Of a stretch of DNA of 64,000 nt, positions 45,884 through 56,308 are shown piece after piece; the first letter of the stretch is position 1, and every line of letters begins with the position of its first letter. This DNA is from Lujinxingia litoralis (lineage in GTDB: Bacteria; Myxococcota_A; Bradymonadia; Bradymonadales; Bradymonadaceae): assembly GCF_003260125.1 (NCBI RefSeq), contig NZ_QHKO01000004.1, forward strand, positions 224,779 through 288,778, read 5' to 3'. The notes beneath the pieces were generated by a model. The model ran no database searches. It was not told where the DNA came from and saw nothing but the letters and a program-made list of their open reading frames with translations. The position numbers and the translations under genes were made by a program.

Positions 45884-47290
45884 ATGACGAGCTCTATCGA
45901 CCCCACTCAGGCCGATCCAAACGCCCATAACGGTGACGTCAACACCATGCCCAACGTCGGTCAACGTCCCGGCCGCCGGGTCTTTATCGAGACCTACGGC
46001 TGCCAGATGAACCTGGCCGACAGCGAATTGATGGGCGGCGTGCTCAGCACCCGTGGCTACACCGCCGCGCCCAATCATGAAGAAGCCGACGTCATCCTCA
46101 TCAACACCTGTGCGGTGCGCGAACGCGCCGAAGAGCGCGTCTTCGGCCGCCTCTCCTACCTCTTGCGCTTCAAAAACGAACGCCCCGAGGTGATCCTGGG
46201 TGTGACCGGCTGCATGGCCGAGCGCCTGCGCGAAGTCATCACGGAGCGCGCTCCCTACGTCGACCTGGTCATCGGCCCCGACGCCTACCGGCGCCTGCCC
46301 GAGCTCCTGGAGCAATGCCAGGAGAGTGACGCCGACCCGGTCATCGACGTGAAACTCGATCGCGAAGAGACCTACAAAGGGCTGCAGCCCGAGCGTCGCC
46401 CGGGCATCAGCGGCTGGGTCACCGTACAGCGTGGCTGCGACAAGTTCTGCACCTTCTGCATTGTGCCTTTTGTGCGCGGTCGCGAGCGTGGTGTCGCCCC
46501 CGAAGAGATCCTGGCGCAATGCCGTGACATGGCCGCCCGCGGCTACAAAGAGGTCACCCTTCTGGGTCAGACGGTCAACTCCTACCGGCACGAAGACACC
46601 GACTTCGCCGATCTGCTCGAAGAGGTCGTCAAGATCGAGGGCATTGAGCGCGTGCGCTTTACCTCGCCATATCCCACCGACTTTACGCCCAAGCTCATCG
46701 CCACGATGGCGAAGCACGACAAGATCTGCAATTACCTGCACCTGCCGCTGCAGTCGGGTTCGGACCAGACCCTGGAAACGATGAAGCGTCTGTACACCAG
46801 CGAGGAATTCTTCAAGCTGGTCGACGACATCCGCCAGGCCATCCCCGACATCGCCATGTCCACCGACATCATCGTGGGCTTCCCTGGCGAGACCGACGAG
46901 GATTACCAGAAGACAGTCGACGCTCTGGAGCGCATCCGCTTCGACTTCGGCTACCTCTTCAAGTACTCCGAACGCGATGGCACCTTTGCCTCGCGCAAGC
47001 TCCCCGACACCCTTGATGAGGCCACCAAAGGAAGCCGGCTCGCCGCACTGATCAAGCGTCAGGAAGCCATCAGCGCCGAGATCTTCAAAGGGCGCATCGG
47101 CTCCACCGTACGCGTGATGGTGGAGGGCGAGAGCCGCCGCGACGCCAATGACCTCTGTGGGCGAAGCGACGACTTCAAGATGACGGTGTTCCCCAGGCCC
47201 GCCGATCGCGAGCTCAAACCCGGTGATTTTGTGAACGTGCGCATCACCGACGCGACCAGCCACACCCTGCTTGGCGAAATCATCGACTGA
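45884..47290 (+). CDS. miaB: tRNA-2-methylthio-N6-dimethylallyladenosine synthase
   Basis: A 468-residue radical-SAM methylthiotransferase modifying A37 of tRNAs reading UNN codons. The ATG at 45884 has GGAAG five bases ahead; an upstream ATG at 45845 lacks one. The UPF0004 domain binds the second [4Fe-4S] cluster through Cys40 (ETYGCQMN), Cys76 (INTCAVRE) and Cys near 110 (VTGCMAERL). The radical-SAM cluster is CDKFCTFC at 185-192. A TRAM domain closes the protein ([20 protein letters not shown]). Length 450-475 fits MiaB rather than RimO. metK, which makes its SAM, is the next gene. Confidence 0.96.
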   Translation: MTSSIDPTQADPNAHNGDVNTMPNVGQRPGRRVFIETYGCQMNLADSELMGGVLSTRGYTAAPNHEEADVILINTCAVRERAEERVFGRLSYLLRFKNERPEVILGVTGCMAERLREVITERAPYVDLVIGPDAYRRLPELLEQCQESDADPVIDVKLDREETYKGLQPERRPGISGWVTVQRGCDKFCTFCIVPFVRGRERGVAPEEILAQCRDMAARGYKEVTLLGQTVNSYRHEDTDFADLLEEVVKIEGIERVRFTSPYPTDFTPKLIATMAKHDKICNYLHLPLQSGSDQTLETMKRLYTSEEFFKLVDDIRQAIPDIAMSTDIIVGFPGETDEDYQKTVDALERIRFDFGYLFKYSERDGTFASRKLPDTLDEATKGSRLAALIKRQEAISAEIFKGRIGSTVRVMVEGESRRDANDLCGRSDDFKMTVFPRPADRELKPGDFVNVRITDATSHTLLGEIID

Positions 47291-47308
47291 GCACACCCCT
47301 TACAACGT

Positions 47309-47396
47309 GCGCCCCCTTTGAGGGGCGCCTACATCCCTGTCCTCGCCGGGACTCACCCGGCGAGATTGACCCCGGCGGCGCCCTGAAGGCGCTGCC
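47309..47396 (+). promoter_or_regulatory. Three-hairpin leader of metK
   Basis: In the 137 bases before the metK ATG, three consecutive stems occur: 47309-47328 (GCGCCCC with GGGGCGC), 47342-47364 (CTCGCCGGG with CCCGGCGAG, loop ACTCA) and 47374-47396 (GGCGGCGCC with GGCGCTGCC, one G-T pair, loop CTGAA). None has a T-tract, so none is a classical terminator. The position is that of SAM riboswitches in other bacteria, but I do not recognise the conserved blocks of the known SAM or SAH classes. The first hairpin could instead end the miaB transcript. Confidence 0.5.
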
Positions 47397-47427
47397 TTGC
47401 TACGAGAGAAAACGGAGAACCTTTACG

Positions 47428-48582
<1,155 letters not shown>

Positions 48583-48601
48583 GCCCCCCGGCGTAGCCAG
48601 A

Positions 48602-49396
48602 CTACGCCAGCCACACCCAGCGCCCCTCCACCTGGAGGCGGCGCATCGCGAGGCCGAACGCCTCGCTGACTTGCTCCTCGGTCAAGGTGTCTTCGGGCGC
48701 GCCCCATCCCAGGGCGCGCCCGGGCGCCAGGAGCAGCACCCGGTCAAAGAAGCGGTGCACGAGCTCCAGGTCGTGGAGCACCGCCACCGCCGCGCCCCCC
48801 TCGTCGACATGCTCGCGCACCACCTCCAACAGCCGCAGCTGATGACGAAGGTCCAGATTTGCCGTGGGCTCATCGAGCAACCACACCCTGGCCTGCGTGA
48901 CCAATGTCCGCGCCATGACCACACGCTGGCGTTCCCCGCCGCTGAGCGACGACACCGGGCGATGAGCCAGATGCTCCACTTCCAGCCGCGCCAGCGCCTC
49001 TAGACCTGCCCTGTGATCACCGACGCCGGGAAGGCTAAAACGCGGGCGGCTGGCATGCAGGCCCATCAGCACAAACTCCAGCGCACCGAAATCAAACACC
49101 GGCACCGAGGCCTGAGGCACCACCCCCACCTCCCGGGCGATCTCGCGGCGCGTATACGTTGAGAGCGCTCTCCCCCCCAACATCACCTGCCCGCCATCCG
49201 GCAACCGCACTCCGGCGAGCATGCGCATCAAGGTGGTTTTGCCCACACCATTGGGCCCCACCACCGCCCAGGCCTGCCCCGGGAAGATGTTCAGCCGGAG
49301 CTCCTCGAAGAGCGTGCGCTCGCCAGCCCGCGCTCCCAGCCCCCGGAGCTCCAGCAGCGGCGCTCGCGTCCCCTGCTGTGAATCGATCACACTCAT
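48602..49396 (-). CDS. ABC transporter ATPase (BtuD/FecE-type)
   Basis: A 264-residue ABC ATPase energising import of a vitamin B12, heme or iron-siderophore. Walker A GPNGVGKTT at 47-55, signature SSLSGGERQRV near 138-148, Walker B WLLDEPTANLD and H-loop VLHDLEL. The ATG at 49396 overlaps the permease stop as ATGA; a GTG six bases upstream is rejected. Last gene of the btuF-btuC-btuD-like operon. Confidence 0.92.
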   Translation of the reverse strand: MSVIDSQQGTRAPLLELRGLGARAGERTLFEELRLNIFPGQAWAVVGPNGVGKTTLMRMLAGVRLPDGGQVMLGGRALSTYTRREIAREVGVVPQASVPVFDFGALEFVLMGLHASRPRFSLPGVGDHRAGLEALARLEVEHLAHRPVSSLSGGERQRVVMARTLVTQARVWLLDEPTANLDLRHQLRLLEVVREHVDEGGAAVAVLHDLELVHRFFDRVLLLAPGRALGWGAPEDTLTEEQVSEAFGLAMRRLQVEGRWVWLA

Positions 49397-50442
49397 GCCC
49401 ACCCCGCATCACGCCGGAGCGCTCGCCAGAGAAAGTAAAGAAAGAGCGGCGCGCCGATCATCGAGGTCAGCACCCCCACCGGCAACGTGGTTCCCAACAA
49501 GCCAAAGAGGCTGCGCGCGCTCACATCGGCCAGCGTCAAAAACGCCGCGCCGGCCAGCGCCGAGGTCGGCAAAAGCACCCGGTGATCCGGCCCCACCACC
49601 AGGCGCATCGCGTGGGGCACCACCAGCCCCACAAACCCGATGATGCCCGAAAACGCCACCCCCACCGCCACCGCCAGGCTCGCCAGCACCAGGCAAACGC
49701 CCCGCACCCGGGCCACCTCCACTCCCAGATACGCCGCCTCCTCCTCGCCGAGTGACATCACGTTGAGATCGCGCGCAAAGGCCCACAACGCCACCAGACT
49801 CGCCAGAATCACCGCGCTCACCCCAACCATCGTCGACCAGGGCGTGCCCTCCACACTCAGCGAGCCCATCAGATAAAAGAGGATCTCCTGCGCTTTCTGG
49901 GCTGAGACCACGCTCTGCAAAAACATGATCAGCGACGCCGCCAGCGCGTTGACGATCACCCCGGTCAGCAAAAGCACATACGTGGCGCCGCGCCCGCCCG
50001 GCGCCCAGCGTGCCACCCCAAAGATGACCGCGAGCGCAGCGAGCGCGCCGCCAAACGCCGCCACCGGCGTGCCAATGGCCAACGCCCCGATGCTCAGGCT
50101 TCCCAACGTCAAAAAGATCGTGCCTCCCAGCGCCGCGCCCCCCGACACCCCGAGAATGTAGGGGTCGGCCAGCGGGTTGCGCAGCACCGCCTGGAACACC
50201 GCACCGCCGGCGGCCAGCGCCGCACCGACCACGCCGGCGAAGAGCACCCGCGGCAGTCGCGCGCTCCACAAGATCGCCTCCTCCGTCGCGCTGAGCTCAC
50301 CGCTGAGCAACCGCGCGACCAGATCGAAGCCCCCCAGCGATGAGCTGCCCGCGCTCAGCCCCAACGCCGCACTGCACACCCAGAGTAGGAGCGCGGCGCT
50401 CGCACTCCACGCGATCCTGTGGGGGGTTAACACACCGCGCAC
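49393..50442 (-). CDS. ABC transporter permease (BtuC/FecCD family)
   Basis: A 349-residue permease with about nine to ten membrane helices. Landmarks of the FecCD family are LWSARLPRVLFAGVVGAALA, RNPLADPYILGVSGGAALG near the middle and FSGIIGFVGLVVPHAMRLVVGPDH, the ATPase-contact loop. It forms a homodimer channel served by the downstream ATPase and the upstream binding protein. Stop and start overlap with the ATPase gene. Confidence 0.94.
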   Translation of the reverse strand: MRGVLTPHRIAWSASAALLLWVCSAALGLSAGSSSLGGFDLVARLLSGELSATEEAILWSARLPRVLFAGVVGAALAAGGAVFQAVLRNPLADPYILGVSGGAALGGTIFLTLGSLSIGALAIGTPVAAFGGALAALAVIFGVARWAPGGRGATYVLLLTGVIVNALAASLIMFLQSVVSAQKAQEILFYLMGSLSVEGTPWSTMVGVSAVILASLVALWAFARDLNVMSLGEEEAAYLGVEVARVRGVCLVLASLAVAVGVAFSGIIGFVGLVVPHAMRLVVGPDHRVLLPTSALAGAAFLTLADVSARSLFGLLGTTLPVGVLTSMIGAPLFLYFLWRALRRDAGWA

Positions 50443-50444
50443 GC

Positions 50445-51398
50445 TTACTCCTGGGCTTGCTCCGCCACCGCCGCCTCAACTCCCGATGCCTCGCCCAGCA
50501 ACGCCAGCGCCCGGGGCACCCGGGGCCCGGGCCGCATCATCACCGGATCGGGAAGATGCACCACCCGCTCCTGGCGCACCGCCGGCAGACTCTCAAAGCG
50601 CTCCCAGTACGCCAGCACCTGCTCCGTCGGCACATTCAAGGAGACATCGATCACCGCCTCCGGCGCCGCCTCCAACACCGCCTCGACATCCAACACCGGA
50701 TACGCCGTGGCCTGGTCGCCAACGGCGTTGGTAAGCCCCGAAAGCTCCAGCAGCTCTGCGCCGAAGGAGCCCGGCCCGGCCACCACCAGCGGCTCGCGGT
50801 CATAGACCATCAACGCCCGCATCGGGCGCTCGCCACGAGCCGCACGCAGCCGCTCCGAGACCGCCTGGAGCTCGCCCTCCACCCGGGCGCGCAAACGCTC
50901 TCCGCGCTCCGCCTGCCCCATCCAGCCGCCCAGGATCTCAAAGCTGCGCATCGCCGCCTCCAGATCGTCGCCGCGCACAAACGCATACGAGATCCCGGCC
51001 TGATCCAGCTGGTCGGCGATATGATGATCGGCGCCGGCCTGCACCCCCACCACCAGATCGGGCTTCAACGCCAGAATCGCCTCCAGATCCGGATCAAGCA
51101 TCCCCCCGATCTTGGACCTACCGGTGGCCTCCGCCGGGTAGTCACAGTAGCGCGTCACCCCCACCACCTGCTCACCAAGCCCCAGGGCAAACAGCACCTC
51201 GGTGGTCGAGGGCGCCATCGAAACCACCCGCTCCGGCGTCGAGGGCAGCTGCGCGCTGTGCACCGAATGCTCGCTGACCACGCGCGCCCCGGGCTCGCTC
51301 CCCGGCGCCACCGAGGGCTGCGGAGCCCTCTCACAGGCCCCCATCGCCAATAGCGCGCACAGCGCCAGCATCATCTTAAATGGGTACAGCAGTTTCAT
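50445..51398 (-). CDS. ABC transporter substrate-binding lipoprotein (BtuF-like)
   Basis: A 317-residue lipoprotein (signal to LLAMGAC, Cys22) of the class III helical-backbone binding proteins. PERVVSMAPSTTEVLFALGL and VGVTRYCDYPAEATGRSKIGG near 60-97 are characteristic of cobalamin/heme/iron receptors. Two Glu-containing lobes joined by a long helix are expected. No cobalamin riboswitch is seen upstream, so B12 is not favoured over iron or heme. It lies two bases before the permease. Confidence 0.9.
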   Translation of the reverse strand: MKLLYPFKMMLALCALLAMGACERAPQPSVAPGSEPGARVVSEHSVHSAQLPSTPERVVSMAPSTTEVLFALGLGEQVVGVTRYCDYPAEATGRSKIGGMLDPDLEAILALKPDLVVGVQAGADHHIADQLDQAGISYAFVRGDDLEAAMRSFEILGGWMGQAERGERLRARVEGELQAVSERLRAARGERPMRALMVYDREPLVVAGPGSFGAELLELSGLTNAVGDQATAYPVLDVEAVLEAAPEAVIDVSLNVPTEQVLAYWERFESLPAVRQERVVHLPDPVMMRPGPRVPRALALLGEASGVEAAVAEQAQE

Positions 51399-51493
51399 GG
51401 GATCACCAGGTGGTCATATTGCAAAGGCTTGACGGAGTGTTACACTACGGGCCAGCAACGCCCTCCCACACGACAGCTCAAGGATCGGCAGCC

Positions 51494-52672
51494 ATGGCGG
51501 GACGCGACCTGCTCAGCCCTTCAGAAATCGATGCGATGCTCAACAACCTGGAGCGTCAAATCGATCGCCTGCGCGTTCTCTACGAACGCTATTTCAACGG
51601 TGTCGATCGGCGTCCCCCGACGCATCAGCGCCAGGAGATCGTGCGCCTGAGCTTTGAGCTGGAGCACACCTTCATCAATAACACAGCCCAGAAGTTCCGT
51701 CTGCGAGCCTTAGTCCAGCGCTTCCAGACCTTCAAGACCTACTGGGATCGTACCCTGCGCCAGATCGAAGAGGGCACCTACAAACGCGATCGCAACAAAG
51801 CCGAACGCCGCCAGGAACGACGCGCCGAGCGCGAAGCCCGCGATCAGGCCTACAGCATCGATCTGGACAACGACTTCATCGAAGGCCTCGATGAGGTCGA
51901 CCTCGATGCGTTGATGGGCGACGCCCTCTCGTCGGTGGAAGCCGCCCCGGCCCCCTCGCCATCACCGGCAGCGCCCTCCCCCTCCGAGGCCGACGAGAAG
52001 GAGCGCATCCGCCGCGAAAAACTCGCCGAAATCCAACGCCAGCTGGGACTCGTCGACGATGCGCCGCCACCGAGCGCTCAGCCGGCTCCCCCGGTCGCTC
52101 GCCACGGTGCGACCGAAACGCCCCGCGCCGCGGCGGCCTCGGAGCCCGTCGCTCAAGAGCGTCCGAAGAGCAATCCGCGCAGCGAAAAGCTCGCCGCGAT
52201 GCGCCGCAAACTTCAGCGCCAGAGTGCCACCGAATCCGCCGCGCAACCCTCGCCCGGCTCCGGCAAGGAGGCCGGGGGAGTGCGCGGCGCCAGCGCCGAT
52301 CAGGTCGCCCGAATGAAGGCCATGCGCGATAAACTGGCCAGTCGCTCCATCTCGCGCCCTTCCTCCGCGCCGCAGCAACGCTCCGCGCCGACCGCGTCCG
52401 CGCCCGGCACCTCCGTTCGCACCACCGGCAGCCACCGCGTGGTCCGCCGCAATGCCTCCGACGATGAGGGCTCGCGCCAGGTCTACGAACGCCTCCTCGA
52501 AGCCAAGCGCCGCTGCAACGAGCCTACCGACAAGTTGAGCTACGACGCCGTCAAGCGCTCCATGGATCGCCAGCGCGCCGAGCTCCAGCGCACCCGCGGC
52601 GCCCGCAACGTCGACTTCCAGGTCGTGATCAAGGGCGGGAAAGCCTACCTCAAGCCCGACGCCAAAGACTGA
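51494..52672 (+). CDS. MXAN_5187-like C-terminal domain protein
   Basis: A 392-residue protein. The ATG at 51494 (MAGRDLLSPSEIDAML) has AAGGA upstream. Residues 1-120 form a helical domain (LNNLERQIDRLRVLYERYF, ALVQRFQTFKTYWDRTLRQ) followed by a charged RRQERRAEREARDQA coil. The middle (about 150-310) is a low-complexity Ala/Pro/Ser linker with two RSEKLAAMRRKLQR / KERIRREKLAEIQRQLG-type helices. The C-terminal 80 residues (YERLLEAKRRCNEPTDKLSY and VDFQVVIKGGKAYLKP) match what I recall of MXAN_5187-type C-terminal domains of Myxococcota. Function unknown. Divergent from the transporter operon and convergent with hflX. Confidence 0.8.
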   Translation: MAGRDLLSPSEIDAMLNNLERQIDRLRVLYERYFNGVDRRPPTHQRQEIVRLSFELEHTFINNTAQKFRLRALVQRFQTFKTYWDRTLRQIEEGTYKRDRNKAERRQERRAEREARDQAYSIDLDNDFIEGLDEVDLDALMGDALSSVEAAPAPSPSPAAPSPSEADEKERIRREKLAEIQRQLGLVDDAPPPSAQPAPPVARHGATETPRAAAASEPVAQERPKSNPRSEKLAAMRRKLQRQSATESAAQPSPGSGKEAGGVRGASADQVARMKAMRDKLASRSISRPSSAPQQRSAPTASAPGTSVRTTGSHRVVRRNASDDEGSRQVYERLLEAKRRCNEPTDKLSYDAVKRSMDRQRAELQRTRGARNVDFQVVIKGGKAYLKPDAKD

Positions 52673-52690
52673 CGCCTGGCGAAAGGGCTG

Positions 52691-54364
52691 TCAGGGCCGC
52701 ACCTCCAGCGCCGCGTCCCGCTGGCGCGACTGCCGAAAGAGGCGATTCTCCAACACCTCGACCAGCGCCTCGCTGCTCTCGCGCTCCAGCGCCGAGACCG
52801 GAATCGCGTTGTACGCCCGCGCCACCGAGGCGCCCTGGTCACCCTCAAGCAGATCGATCTTATTAAAGACCAACATCTGCTCCTTATCTCCCAGCCCAAT
52901 CTCGGTGAGGATGCGGTTGACCGCCTCCATCTTATCCTCAAAGCGCTCGTCGGAGACGTCGACCAGGTGCATCAGGATATCGGCCTCATCGAGTTCTTCG
53001 AGCGTGGCCTTGAACGCCGCCACCAGGTCGGCCGGCAGATCGTGAATGAACCCGACGGTGTCGGTGAAAATGATCTCCCGCTCGTCCGGAAAGCGCAGCT
53101 TGCGGGTCGTGGGCTGGAGCGTGGCAAAGAGCTTATCCTCGCTGAGCACCTCGGAGTAGGTCAGCGCATTGAGCAACGTGGATTTACCCGCGTTGGTGTA
53201 CCCCACGATGCTCACGGTAGGCAGCTGATTGCGCGTGCGCCGCGCGCGACGCACCTCGCGCTGCTTGCTCAGGTTTTCAATGTCGCGCTCCAACGAGCGG
53301 ATGCGATCGCGGGCCCGACGCCGGTTGATCTCCAACTTGGTCTCCCCGGGACCGCGCCCCCCGATCCCGCCGGTCAGACGGCTCATGCCCGTGTTGCGGC
53401 TGTGCAGACGTGGCAAATTGTACTTGAGCTGGGCCAGCTCCACCTGAACCTTGCCATCACGCGAGGTCGCGCGCTGCGCGAAGATGTCCAGAATCAACTG
53501 CGTGCGATCGATGACCTTGATGTCGGTCTCATCGGTGATCCCCCGCAGCTGGGTGGGGCTCAAATCCTGCGCAAAGATGATCAGGTCGATGTCGAGCTGG
53601 AGCGCGCGCAGCGTCAGCTCCTCGATCTTACCCCGGCCCAGCGCAAATTTGGGGTGCATCGAGGTCCGGCGCTGAATCATCGTATCCACCACATCGACGC
53701 CGGCGGTGCGGCAGAGCTCCAGCATCTCCTCGACCTCCACCTCCTCGGGCCGCCCCTCCGGCGTGGCCACGTAGGCCAGCAGCGCTGGCTGCCCGCCGGT
53801 GGTCACCACGTCGGCCGCCTTGCGCTGGAACTCCCCCTCGAGCTCCATAATAAAGTGCGTAAAGCTCACCCCCACTTCCGAGGGGTTGGCCGCCTTGTGG
53901 GTCTCCCAGATGCGCTGCTCCGGGTTCTCCGGCACCAGGTGCGCCCAGGCCACCTGCCCCGGGTAGCCTCCCGGCCCCACCCCGATGCTCATCACCAGGT
54001 CGAGCTGCAGTTTGGAGAGGTCGGTTAAGTCATCGCGAGACAACTCCACCTGACGCCCGCGCTCCCCCAGGTGGGTGCGGATCAGACGCACCCCGCGAAA
54101 GCGGCTCTGCCCGGCGCGTTGCCGCCCCAGATCCGGCAGGTAGACGCGATGGGCGTCCCCCAGCATCACGTGTTCTACTTTCCCCGAACGATCGACCAGC
54201 ACCGCCACCACCCGATTGAGCTCTTCGGAGATGAAGGTCATCTGGGTGGCAAACTCCTGACTGATCGCGTCCAGGGTGCCAATCTTGCGTCGGTACAACT
54301 TCTCCAGCGCCCGTTTCTGGCTGGATTTCAGGCCGGTGGTCTCGCCATAGATCTCGCGTGCGAT
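52691..54364 (-). CDS. hflX: GTPase HflX, apparent AUC start
   Basis: A ribosome-associated GTPase that splits stalled or hibernating ribosomes. The G domain has Walker A VGYTNAGKSTLLNAL, G3 DTVGFIHDLPADLVAAFK and G4 FNKIDLLEG; before it lies the HflX domain with GGIGGRGPGETKLE and a coiled linker. The first NTG-type start is TTG at 54298 (535 residues), but 22 codons upstream of it read AREIYGETTGLKSSQKRALEK, which matches the conserved HflX N-terminus of related bacteria. That frame begins with ATC at 54364, preceded by GAGGAGAGGG four bases away, and a TGA lies at 54380-54382 with no ATG, GTG, TTG or CTG between. The likely protein is 557 residues starting at AUC. Confidence 0.93.
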   Translation of the reverse strand: MAREIYGETTGLKSSQKRALEKLYRRKIGTLDAISQEFATQMTFISEELNRVVAVLVDRSGKVEHVMLGDAHRVYLPDLGRQRAGQSRFRGVRLIRTHLGERGRQVELSRDDLTDLSKLQLDLVMSIGVGPGGYPGQVAWAHLVPENPEQRIWETHKAANPSEVGVSFTHFIMELEGEFQRKAADVVTTGGQPALLAYVATPEGRPEEVEVEEMLELCRTAGVDVVDTMIQRRTSMHPKFALGRGKIEELTLRALQLDIDLIIFAQDLSPTQLRGITDETDIKVIDRTQLILDIFAQRATSRDGKVQVELAQLKYNLPRLHSRNTGMSRLTGGIGGRGPGETKLEINRRRARDRIRSLERDIENLSKQREVRRARRTRNQLPTVSIVGYTNAGKSTLLNALTYSEVLSEDKLFATLQPTTRKLRFPDEREIIFTDTVGFIHDLPADLVAAFKATLEELDEADILMHLVDVSDERFEDKMEAVNRILTEIGLGDKEQMLVFNKIDLLEGDQGASVARAYNAIPVSALERESSEALVEVLENRLFRQSRQRDAALEVRP

Positions 54365-54421
54365 AGGTCCCTCTCCTCTTCACGTCATCTCGACACCGCC
54401 TCTTCAGGCGGCACTGCTGCT

Positions 54422-54472
54422 CAAAAAAACGGCCGCCGCCCGCGCTCCATTCCAGAAGCAGGCGACGGCCCA
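54422..54472 (-). terminator. Intrinsic terminator after the FHA protein gene
   Basis: On the minus strand GGCCGTCGCC pairs with GGCGGCGGCC (one weak pair) and runs into seven T at 54429-54423, about 30 bases past the stop of the FHA gene and just before hflX. Confidence 0.75.
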
Positions 54473-54502
54473 GACCTTCGTCTCTTACCAATCAGACGCC
54501 AC

Positions 54503-56308
54503 TCAGGGTCCGCACCCCAGACGCTCCATCTGCGCCTCCACCGCCCCGGGGTTCGAGGGGCCGGTGCGCATGTACTGGCGGTAGTGGCGGCAGGCCGCGT
54601 CGGTATCACCGAGCTGACCGTAGGCCACCCCCAGAATGCGGTGGCAGTCGGCGTTGCCGCCGCGCACCCCCTGGGTGCAGTCGGTGATCGCCCCGCGGGG
54701 ATCGCCACTGGCCACCTTACGCGCGGCGTTGGTGAAGAGGGTGCGCGCTTCCTCCGCGCTGAGCTTGGGCTCGGAGGGCTTGTTCCGCGAGGCCGTGCGT
54801 CCGCCGCTGCGGGAGCCTCCCGAACCACTCGCTTCGCTGCGGGCCGCCGCGGCCTCGGCTCGCGCGGCCACCGCCGCCTTGGCGGCGCGCTCCTGCTCCT
54901 CGATCCGCGTCAGCAGGTCCCTGGCCGGCTGGTGCGTCGAGCGCACCACCAGCACGCTCTCGGCAAGCTCCCGGGCCTCCTCGGTCTTGCCATCGTTGAG
55001 TTCCTGACGGGCCTGCGTGACCACACCGTTGAGGATGCCGGCCTGCGTGCCGTCGCCTTCCATCTTCTTATAAAAGATCGAGTGCGAGGGAATCGACGAG
55101 GCGTGCTCCAGGGCCTCCACCGGCTCCCCGGCCTCCAGGCTGTCGCGGGCGTTCTCGTAATGACGCTGGAAGGGAAGCTCATTGCGGGCGCTGCTTAAGA
55201 GCTCCGAGATCTGGCGCTGTTGCTCCGGCGAGGGCTCCATCAACTCGCCAATGGACTCCAGCTTGCCGATGGCGCGCTGGAGTTTGCCTTCCTCATAATC
55301 GCCCCGAGCGCTGGCCACGGCCGCATCAATGCGATCGTCGCCGGCATTGACCTCCAGCTCCGCGATCTCCCGGGCGGCTTCAGCCTGCACCTGGGCATCG
55401 ACCGCCGGCGCTCCGGCCGGGCTCTCTTTATCGCCTCCCAGCGCAAATATCGCTCCCACCGCCAGCAGCGCCGCCACCACCAGCCCCCCGCCAAAGACCA
55501 CCAGCTTGTTGGGACCGGTGCTGCCCGCGGCCGGCGCAAACTCCTGCCCGCCCGCCAGCGACGCCGAGGGCGGCGTGAACACGTAGTTCTCGCCAGGCTC
55601 CACAAAGCGGAACTTCACATGCCCGAGCTCGATGACATCGCCGCGTTTGAGGTGCGTCGCCCGGTAGGTCTCTCCGCTGACCTTGACGCCATTCTTGCTG
55701 TTGAGATCGACGATCTTATACGCGCCGTTTTTCTCGCGCACGATCTTGGCATGCTTCTGCGAGATGGAGCGATGGTCGATGATGAAGTGGCAATCCTCGC
55801 CGCGGCCGATCACCGTCTCGTTCTGGGTGAGCGAGAACTCCTGGCCAGCGAAATTGCTGGAGATCACCACCAGCTTGGCCGGCAGCGCCGGCATCATCGA
55901 GGTCACCTCACTCTGGCTCTCTTCCAGATCGGAGAGGCGAGTGACGGTGGTCACCTCGTGCGCGCCCGGCCCCTGCCCCGGAGCTCGGGCCTTGGGTTTG
56001 GGAAGGGGTTTGGCCTTCTTCTCCCCCTGAAGCGTCAGCCGGTAGTCCCCGATGAGCACCACATCGCCCACGGCCCACTCGGCTCGCCCTTTGATCGCCT
56101 TGCCGTTGCGCTTAATCCCATAGCGCGCGGCCAGATCCTCAACGAATATTCGGTCATCGGCACACGTGATGCGCGCGTGATGACGCGAGACATTACGTTC
56201 GGTCAGGCGGATGGTGTTGCCCTCGGCCCGCCCCACGGTAATTTCGTCCCGGATGAGGGAGACGACGGTTTTCCCGCCTTCATCATCCTCGATAAGGAGC
56301 TTGTGCAT
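54503..56308 (-). CDS. Membrane protein with two FHA domains and TPR tail
   Basis: A 601-residue protein. Two phosphothreonine-binding FHA domains: residues about 22-95 (ITVGRAEGNTIRLTERNVSRHHARI) and about 165-245 (TVIGRGEDCHFIIDHRSISQKHAKI, DLNSKNGVKVSG). Between them lies a Pro/Lys-rich linker. One membrane helix follows (VVFGGGLVVAALLAVGAIFAL, about 272-292), then about 300 residues of helical, TPR-like repeats with Ala-rich coil (AAVAARAEAAAARSEA), ending in LFTNAARKVASGDPRGAI...YGQLGDTDAACRHYRQYM. With two N-terminal FHA domains in the cytoplasm, the TPR part should be periplasmic. It likely reads phosphorylation by Ser/Thr kinases, which are numerous in Myxococcota; the partner is not in the window. 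Confidence 0.9.
   Translation of the reverse strand: MHKLLIEDDEGGKTVVSLIRDEITVGRAEGNTIRLTERNVSRHHARITCADDRIFVEDLAARYGIKRNGKAIKGRAEWAVGDVVLIGDYRLTLQGEKKAKPLPKPKARAPGQGPGAHEVTTVTRLSDLEESQSEVTSMMPALPAKLVVISSNFAGQEFSLTQNETVIGRGEDCHFIIDHRSISQKHAKIVREKNGAYKIVDLNSKNGVKVSGETYRATHLKRGDVIELGHVKFRFVEPGENYVFTPPSASLAGGQEFAPAAGSTGPNKLVVFGGGLVVAALLAVGAIFALGGDKESPAGAPAVDAQVQAEAAREIAELEVNAGDDRIDAAVASARGDYEEGKLQRAIGKLESIGELMEPSPEQQRQISELLSSARNELPFQRHYENARDSLEAGEPVEALEHASSIPSHSIFYKKMEGDGTQAGILNGVVTQARQELNDGKTEEARELAESVLVVRSTHQPARDLLTRIEEQERAAKAAVAARAEAAAARSEASGSGGSRSGGRTASRNKPSEPKLSAEEARTLFTNAARKVASGDPRGAITDCTQGVRGGNADCHRILGVAYGQLGDTDAACRHYRQYMRTGPSNPGAVEAQMERLGCGP

Noticed and set aside
51399..51493. Cobalamin riboswitch upstream of the BtuF-like gene
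   Set aside because: The 95-base spacer is too short and lacks the B12-box sequence.
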